Assembly: GCA_028554795.2 (NCBI GenBank)
Contig: CM068842.1
Span: 48,815,574 to 48,879,573 of the forward strand
From: Sinohyriopsis cumingii
Lineage: Eukaryota; Mollusca; Bivalvia; Unionida; Unionidae
Direction: 5' to 3'
Length of the DNA: 64,000 nt
This document shows, piece by piece, positions 24,201 to 33,200 of the stretch. The translations under genes and the position numbers were made by a program. Positions within the stretch are counted from its first letter, which is position 1, and each line of letters starts with the position of its first letter. The notes beneath the pieces are model-generated. The model had not been told where the DNA came from and did no database searches. It saw nothing but the letters and a program-made list of their open reading frames with translations.

Positions 24201-27200
24201 GGATCAAGCTCTTTGAATTTACTTTAAACTCAATGAATCATCATCTAATATTTCACATAACACACCACTTTGATGGGGCATCTCAGGAAGTAAATGATGT
24301 TCAAAATTAACTCATAGGGTTTAAGTTTCAGGACATTGCTGTATCCTGTTTCCATTTATGAATTGTCATCACACATTGCATGCAGTAGAGTATATTGGAG
24401 GTCACAAGATGAAAGTTCAAGGTCATATGTTTCATTTGGTTGAAATTTGTGTAATTAAAATTTCTTGTGTACTGTAGAACAGGATTTTTTAGTAGCTTTT
24501 TGTGGCCATATGTGTGATCAGTCTGTTATCTTCAGAATAAAACATTGATAGAAATTTCATGCAATATTGTATAATGATAAAAAAATAACAAAAGAAATAA
24601 TATCTGATGGATAGTACTATGAAATTAAAACACTGCAATAAAAATAATAAGATGGCAGGAAAGAAATATTGCCAACATGAAAATAGCCTGTGATACAATA
24701 GCCACTGATAGATTGTTATCAGGCTTGGCTCATCAGTTTGTGTGTGTGATTTAGATTTTTAATGTAGCTTTAACAAGTTTTCAGTCATATCACTACAATG
24801 TCTGCATTGTCACAGTTTATGGTGATGCCCATCACTGGGGCATCACATCGCAGATATGTAGCATGATGTTCCACCCAGTCCCATTATCCTGACACCAGGT
24901 CTACCAGTCCTAACATTAACCTCCTAATGCTGAGCGCCAAGTGAGGCAGCTGTTAGTACCATTTTTATAAATTGTTAGTATGACTTGGCTGGGGATCAAA
25001 CTCACGACCTCCAGCATCCTAGGCACACGCTCTAACCAATAGGCCATTGGTGCTGTTTTTCCATAAGTCTGACCGGTTTTCAGTAAGGTGTAAGAAAATA
25101 TCATGTACTGCTATTGTATCATTTGAAATCGTATTTATAAATTTTTGGTATTCAAAACTGCTGCAGTGACGATAAGCATTATGTTCAACTGAAAAATTTG
25201 GAAGGTACACACAGACCTTATTTACCTCTATTACAGTTGCACCAACTTCAGTTACAAACCCTATGTGGCTCAATGGCTTGTTGCTTTCTGTCCCCTTGAT
25301 GTAATTCTAAGACATTTTGTTAAATTTCACATGATTGTAATTATATCCACCACCACTAGACATACTCATATTGATATATGATGTCCAGTAAATGCAGTTG
25401 AGTCCCTTCCTGCTTTTATTCACTGGAATCTGATTATTCCTTTTCATTCTTCTGTACTGGTTATTAACACTTTTTAAGATGCTTATTTTCCCTTTATCTT
25501 CAACATGTATTGCTTGCTAGTTTGATCATGCAGATGCTCTGCATGAAACAGTTTTTGCAGTTTGAAGCATTTGTGTTGGGGGCGCTCACCAGTTATGTAC
25601 TTTTGAGAGAGTGACGTATGTAAGGTGATGTAGTTCGCATTTAAAACATGCACAATGGAGATAATGTTGGCATACCTCTATGCTACATTAATGTAATATG
25701 GAAGATATTTCTTTGGATATTTTACTTTTGGAAATTTTACATGATTTAAGCTCACTGCTAACTAAAATGGCTGCTCCCTTGTGTTAAAAAATCAGCCTGA
25801 ATTAGCCTAAAGTACACTATACATAGCAGCTATCATAATAGGGAAAATGAATTTTGCCAGACTAGACAATACCAGCTTCTGAAAGTGCAATGAATGAATT
25901 ACCAAATATATAAAATGTAAAAAAAGTTATCGGCTCTTTTTTATACAATTTACCTCTGAAGTTCAGGAAGTGAAAATGACCAAGTAGAGCTAGCTCTTTT
26001 TTGAAAGGTGCACATCTGAAGTAAGGCCAAGCTGTATACTCTATAACCCTTAGTACAACCATCAATCATACACCAAAATAAAGGGAATTAAAGGTTCTTT
26101 GAATTATACCTAAGATATACAAGGCCTTTTTTAAATAGCCAGTATAACCAGTGAGGAAAGCCGGGGAAATTCTTTTTCTCCTTCAAATATGTTCTCCGAT
26201 CACATTAACGTTATATAACGGGATATAAGCCTGCTACCTCTCGAATCCAGCTCTACTAAAAGACGAAAATTCGTCTTTTTGGTCTATCTCATATAGACCA
26301 AAGGACAATAACTCTTGCCCCTTACCTCCCCTTGCCACCGCCAGGTGTCACTAGTTTTTAAGCTTCGCTTGTATGGATAACACGTACATTATACCTTCAA
26401 ACAATCCAAGCCATCTTAGCGTTAAATTGGACCATCCAAAGTTAAATTTGGATTTATTGCGTTGGACAATCATTCTTCTACAGGTTGTATACATTATTTT
26501 AACAATTTTTCTCAAAACTGAGTGACTTTGTCACCCTTACAGATTTCCTTTACTGAAGACCATGTTACACACGCTATCGCGGAACTCATGTTGTCAACTA
26601 AGAGTTAACGCGACACTAATTTCGCTTACTCTGTTAGTAACGGTTGTGGTATTAGCGAATTAATAACATGCTGAATTGCTAATTTGTGCTTTGTTTTCTT
26701 TTCTTGTGTCGTTTCAGTAGAAATGTCAACCAAATGCATGAAATGCAAAAAGTTCAAAGCAAAAGAAGACATCCATAACTCTTGTATTGTATGTACCAAG
26801 TGTACATCATCTATACCATGCAGTGTGTGTAATACTTGGACAGAGCAAACGTGGGCTGATGTAGTCCAGAAGGCAGCAAAAGGGAGGGATAGACGGAATA
26901 AGTCGAAAAAAGATAGCATTGATGTCCTCAGTATACATCCGAAGACAGCCTCCATTGCGAGCCTTGTGGGGGACGTTGGGGTACCCCCTCCACCTAAAAT
27001 TCGTCGTTTGCAACCGTCAGCCACCGTAACATCAGCGGCAGTGGAGGAAAATAATGTTGACAGGGTACAACAGTCCAGCTTTGAACATATACGTTGTTTG
27101 GTCCAGGAAACGACGACGCAGCTATTGACATCAGGCCAGATATTACCCTTATTTCCCTTGCTTGCTTCCACAGCTTTTTCTGACTCTTTGGGGGAATGTT

Positions 27201-30200
27201 CCCCCAATTTTAGGCTGCCCAGTGGGCGTAAGTACCCCTGCATGTCCGAGCATGGCCTTCGGGCTTGTAAGTCAGGATGCATGGGTTTTTTACCGGATCC
27301 ATCAGATCTATATCTTTATACAACCTCTATGTCCCCGGCCGTCCAACTGTCCCAGCATGGGGACCCTATTCTGAAACGGTCCGACCAAACATTACTTACG
27401 GGGATTTTAGTGATAAATCCGTCCATCAAGCTGTACCGCCGGCAACATACCAATACTATGGCGGAGATTTTAGTGAGAAATCTGTCCGTCCAGCCAGGCC
27501 ATTGGAGCAGCCGGTACCGGTGATAGCAGGACCATCGCCAACATTCAGACTGACCACAAGCCAGACAAACCAGCCGGCAGGGCCGGCTGTCCATATGTTC
27601 ACGGCTTATCCACAAGGGAGAGTTAGTGACAGTGTTAAGGATGACGGAATTGCGTCATCTATGCCACCTGGTATGCTCTATCCAGAAATGCAAGGTATTA
27701 CAGAACACAACTCGGCACACAGTGAGGGTGATGAAACTCCTGCAAATCAGCCATTCACAGATCCAACCATGGAACGGACTGAGTTTGGCTTCAAGGCGGC
27801 AGTGGAAGAAATTTATAGGGTGTTGGCAATTTCAGAATGCCCTCCACCTCCTACTGCCACTCAAGACTACAAAGTTAAGGTGTCTGTAGATCTTGACGGG
27901 GAGGAAGAGACGCGGTCCTTCCGGCTCCTTCCCCAGTCGGCAAAAATTAAGGAGATCAATGATCGTCTATCAGGACGAATAGGTGATCCGGGGAATGCTA
28001 AGGCATTCTTTTCAGAAAGCCAAGTACCAGCGACGTTCTTAGTACAAAACTCATTCAGACGCCTTCAGTACGGATCTTCCGGCCTGGACAAAAATATGGC
28101 AGCAGTTCACATGTCCGCTCCACTGTTTTACAAAGTGGACAAAAATGTGTTCCATGCCACGTCAAAGCTAGTCCGGAATGTAGTCACTACGTCTTCAGTG
28201 TTAGACTTGGCTTCATTAGCCATTTTCCGACTCGCAGAAAAATCCGACAGTGACCACGCTTGGGAAGCGACGGCCCAGATTGCTAGAGTTATTAACAGGG
28301 CAGCTCACCATTCCATGGCTAATGCGTTGACTGCTTCTGCCAACTTAGACCTGATACGATGTGACGCATGTCTGCGGTCCACGTCGCTCAAGCCCCATCA
28401 TACTCTGGCTTTATGGATGACTCCGTTTGGATCGCCTTTACTCTTTGGAGGAAAAATTGAAGAAGTTTGGAAGCAGGCAGCTCAGGAACTGCCCCTCCAA
28501 CTCGCTGCCCAACCCTCACAGGCATTTAGAAAAAATCGGCCCCTGCCACAGCGGAGGGATGATTGGCGGACCAGGGACAAGGGATCCTTACAGTCAAATG
28601 TGCAGTATAGATCCCAACCCAATGCCAGGAGACAACAGTCTAATCAAGCTAGGAGGCAACCATACAGAGGCAGTAAGAAACAAAGTTTCTCCATCTTCAA
28701 GCCTCCTAACTCTAAATATTGACATACCCTCTCCACCACCCGTGGACAGCCTACATGTGGGCGGCCGCCTCCTGCAATTTCAGGACCACTGGACCACCTT
28801 TTTTCCTCAGAACGATTGGGTGATCCAGGTCATTTTGGAGGGACTTCAGATTTCATTTATCCAACCCCCTCCCCTGTCCTCCTCTCCCCTCTTCATGGAC
28901 GTATTGTCCGATCGGGAGAAGGATACCTTTCTACAACAGGAGATATGGTCGCTCATAGAAAAACGGGCAGTGGAGATTGTGAAGAAGAAAAAAAACGCAA
29001 TCTCCGGGGTTTTATTCCAGGCTGTTTCTTATCCAGAAGACAAAAGGCAAGTTGAGGCCGATCATCGACCTGAGTCGCCACAACCAATACATTTTACCAC
29101 CGAAATTCAAGATGGAAATGGCGAGATCAACCCATCTTTCCATCCGGCGGGACGAGTATGCCATCAGTCTAGATATGACTGACGCATATTTTCACGTCCC
29201 TATCCACCCCGCATCACAGAAATTTCTCCGATTCGCTGACCGCGACGCGGTTTATCAGTTCCAGGTCCTACCTTTTGGCCTAACATCAGCCCTTGGGCTT
29301 TTACCAAGGTTATGGATTGCATCGTCACCCTGTTCCGCTCGACTTCATCTACAAGGATGGCAGTGTACTTGGACGACATCCTCCAGAAACATATGGTAAG
29401 TTCTATTCTGCTCAAAGGCAGAAATGATCTTTTAGCACTTTTAGATCATCTAGGCTTTCTCATGAACTGGGAAAAGTCCGATCTCTGTCCATCCCAGCGT
29501 TTTGTCCATCTGGGTATGGAGGAGTTTCTCACCGATCTGAATCTGGTACGGCTTCCTCGCGCTCATGTAATCTGGATCATCGAACTCGTCGAGTCCGTTT
29601 CCAACAGGATGTGGATTTCAGCGAGAGAATTCTTACAACTCCTTGGATTATTCAATGTGGCCGCGGACTTGATCCCGCTTGGCCATTTTTTTATGCGTCC
29701 CTTACAAATGACATTACTGGCACAATGGCGCCCTTTTTCAAGTCTCCTCAATCAAACAATAATGATCACGCCCAAGATACGATCGTTCCTGTATCAGTGG
29801 CACAACCCCGGTTGGCTGTCCACGGGGATTCCTCTGGAGATGCCCCAAGCGGAGATAACGGTATGTACCGACACCAGTACCTACGGTTGGGGTGCCCACC
29901 TGTTGCCGGACTTCGCTACAGTCAGTGGCACGTGGGAGCCAGGGTAGAGGCCTCTCCACATCAACCTTTTAGAAATGAGGGCTGTCATCAATGCTTTTCA
30001 TTTCTGGAAGGATCAAGTCTCAGGAAAAACTGTCCTCATTATGTCAGACAACTCTGTGGTGGTGACTTACCTCCTCAAACAAGGGGGCACCAAATCGCCA
30101 GACCTGTGCATTCTGATCTGGCAGTTTCTACGTTGGTGCGACAACCTCCACATCAACGTACAAATCAGACACATTCCCAGCAGACTCAATGTCTTGGCCG

Positions 30201-33200
30201 ACACTCTATCAAGGAAAGGTCAGGTTATTCACACGGAATGGTCATTCCATCAATCAGTCTTTCTTCGGATTTGCACACTTTGGGGGCATCCAATGATCGA
30301 TCTTTGTGCGACAAGGTGGAATCTCAAGTTGCCCACCTTTGTCTCTCCAGTTCCAGACCCAGAGGCTTGGGCCGTGGACGCTCTGTCAATCAGCTGGGAG
30401 GGGTTGTGGGCATTCGCCTACCCTCCCACGGTTTTGGTACCGAAAATAATCCAGAGGTTAAGGGGTCAGAACTGTCAGATGATTCTGATTGCCCCTCTCA
30501 GATGGAACAAGTCCTGGGTCACCGATCTACTCGATCTAGCGATAGATCTACCCAGGAAGATTCCAACCAGCCCAAATCTTCTCAAACAACCGTGGTCACA
30601 GGTGTTCCACCCCTGCCCGGACCGTCTTCTTCTTCACGCTTAAGGCTCTTGTCCGGGATGCCTTGCGAGACGAACAATTTAAACCTTCGATTGTGGAGAG
30701 AATCTCAAGAGCAAGAAGGCCCTCCACTCTGAAGGCTTATGAGGGAAAGTGGCATGTTTTCAGGGACTGGTGCCATATCAATAACATCGTCCCTTTGAGT
30801 ATCTCAGTCCCTCAACTGGCCGACTTTTTTCTCTGGCTTTTCGAGGAGAAACAGTTGGCCCCAATTACTATCAAAGGCTACCGCTCCATGATATCAGACA
30901 CATTCCGCCATCATGGTAGATGTGATATTGGGCATAACAAAGATTTATTAGATCTTTTAGCCAATTTTGATTTCAATCGACCAAAATCCCTCACCCTGTT
31001 TCCAAAATGGAATCTGTCCTGGGTTTTAACATGGCTCAATTCAGACAAATTTGAACCTTTAGCCCACACTTCGTTAAAGGTACTATCATACAAAACATGT
31101 TTCTTGATAGCCTTAGCTTCAGCATGCAGGGTGAGCGAGTTACATGCCCTTTCCAGTGACCCGAACTTTCTTCAGTCCAGATCAGATGGTTCGGTGGTCC
31201 TTCTGACACAAGCAGGCTTTGTAGCCAAAAATAGGTTACCATCCATTGGCAATCAAAGAATCATCATTCGCTCACTCTCTTCCATAGATAAGTCAAGAGC
31301 AGCAGCCATGCAAGATCCTGTTCGTGCACTCAAGCACTATTTAAAACGCACAGAGGCGTGTTGGGACACACATAAGCACCTCTTTCTTCCGGTCAAAGCT
31401 GGTAAACGGGATATCACCCCTCAAGCCCTTGCTTCATGGCTGAAGTGGGTTATACGCTCAGCGTACTCTGAGGTCTCACAAGATCAGAGTCGCCTGATGA
31501 AGATTACGGCTTATGAGATTAGAGCAATCTCGGCGAGCCTGGCATTCGAACGCAATGTTTCGATCCGAGATATAATAGAAGCTGTTGGCTGGCATGCAGA
31601 GTCAACCTTCTTCAGTTTTTATCTCAGAGATTTGGCTTCACAGAGGCAAACCTTGAATCTGGTAGGTCCAGTGTCGGCAGCCCAGATGACCACCAGACCC
31701 ATTTAAAACAATCAGCACAGCCTATCAGCTTCGCTGGATTCGCCAGTGAAATTTCATAGGTAAGAAGATTTCAATAACTATCTTCTTAACCATATATAGG
31801 GGTCACATATCACGTGACCCTAGGCTGTGTTGCTGATGAAATTAGGAGAACGGGTTATCGTTCAAATGGGGAATCCAGCCATCATTCCCTAGAAGGTACC
31901 TGGGGTGGAGGTAGGATGCTCAGCATTCCTTCCTCCTATTACTTATTCTCCTAACGTTAATGTGATCAGGGAACGTATTTGAAGGAGAAAGCAAATTTTT
32001 AGTAAATTGTGTTTCTCCGAGAATACTTACTCGATCACATTACTTAAAAACCCTCCCAACCACCCCGCTATGCGAGCATCCTCATATAATATATATCGCT
32101 CAGCTTAAAAAACTAGTGACACCTGGCGGTGGCAAGGGGAGGTAAGGGGCAAGAGTCATTGCCCTTTGGTCTATATGAGATAGACCGAAAAGATGAATTT
32201 TCGTCTTTTAGTAGGGCTGGATTCGAGAGGTAGCAGGCTTATATCCCTAACGTTAATGTGATCGGGTAAGTATTCTCGGAGAAACACAATTTACAAAAAA
32301 TTTGCTTTCTTTAAAATCCTAACCCTATGCAAAATACGAAACTGTAGAGGGCCACCTTAATACTGTAAAAGATAGTCTGGTTCCCTGTCTAACTCCATTA
32401 AATCTAATATGAGATGGGGGATCCAGATCAAACACAGATATGCTAGTTACCTGGAATTTTAATCATATATCCATAGTTTTTGCTTTTATTCCATGAGTAC
32501 GTATTTTAAGGGTCATTTTCACAACTTGTTACAAAATGGTAAGGTTTGGCAGGTGTGCAAAGCTATTGAGATGAATTGTCCATTACATAATCTTTGTGTT
32601 CATCTGCCCATCTTTCCTTGTGTCACATGATCTTGTGAATGCATCTAGTCACACAGTTTTTGATGGATTGCCATAAAGCTTGATAAATATTTTGGTCATC
32701 ATCTGCATATGTGATGTTTTACAAAATGCTTTGCTCTCACAAATTTCTTAAGAGTTATTGCTCGTTTTAACTCTCAACTGTATGTATTATATGACACAAT
32801 TTTTAATTCAGTCTGCAGTTTTTGATGGATTCTATGAAACATGGTATATATTATAGTCATCTTCTGAAGGTGTGCATATTTACAGGTCACTGGGCCATAA
32901 CTATATTAATTAGGTGATATTGCTTTGGATTAAGTCTCAAGCACTGCTTAGGCCAGAACTAGGCATTTATTACCAGACCCTTGGAACATAAGATGGTCAT
33001 TGTAACCTACATTTAATATTTTTCTTGGTTGTTTTTACATTTAACTTGTGATCACATTGATGTTTTAACTACTGTGTAATACTGGTATACCGAGAATGAT
33101 GGAACATGGCAATAGGATGCATCTTGATAAGTATCTAACCGAGTAAGCATCTTAAAAGTAGGTCATTGTTACTTATCTATCACATTTCAAAGCCTTTGGT

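Larger units (their letters stand above)
26180..32310 (+). mobile_element. DIRS-like tyrosine-recombinase retroelement (fossil), about 6.1 kb
   Basis: The element has both ends, inverted terminal repeats, an internal complementary region and all coding parts in the DIRS order: gag-like, reverse transcriptase/RNase H with a methyltransferase-like stretch, then tyrosine recombinase. It lies inside a short TIR element, and the empty copy of that target at 50799-51450 fixes its boundaries. The coding part is broken, with about three or four breaks in the polymerase region; the other parts are largely open. The cores of the two terminal repeats differ at roughly 5% of positions by eye, which suggests a fairly young insertion. 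The family call rests on the recombinase and the end structure, with no LTRs and no DDE integrase. Confidence 0.9.

Noticed and set aside
25862-26065. 67-codon minus-strand frame conserved in both copies of the short TIR element (also at 51087-51290)
   Set aside because: Conservation is explained by recent copying of the whole element. The peptide has no recognised domain and is too short for a transposase.
26626-27282. 218-codon minus-strand frame
   Set aside because: It is antisense to the gag-like region of the DIRS-like element, with no recognisable domain; a shadow of the plus-strand coding part.
26180-32310. Reading the element as an LTR retrotransposon or an endogenous retrovirus
   Set aside because: The termini are inverted, not direct. 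There is an internal complementary region, no DDE integrase or protease was recognised, and a tyrosine recombinase follows the polymerase, which fits DIRS.
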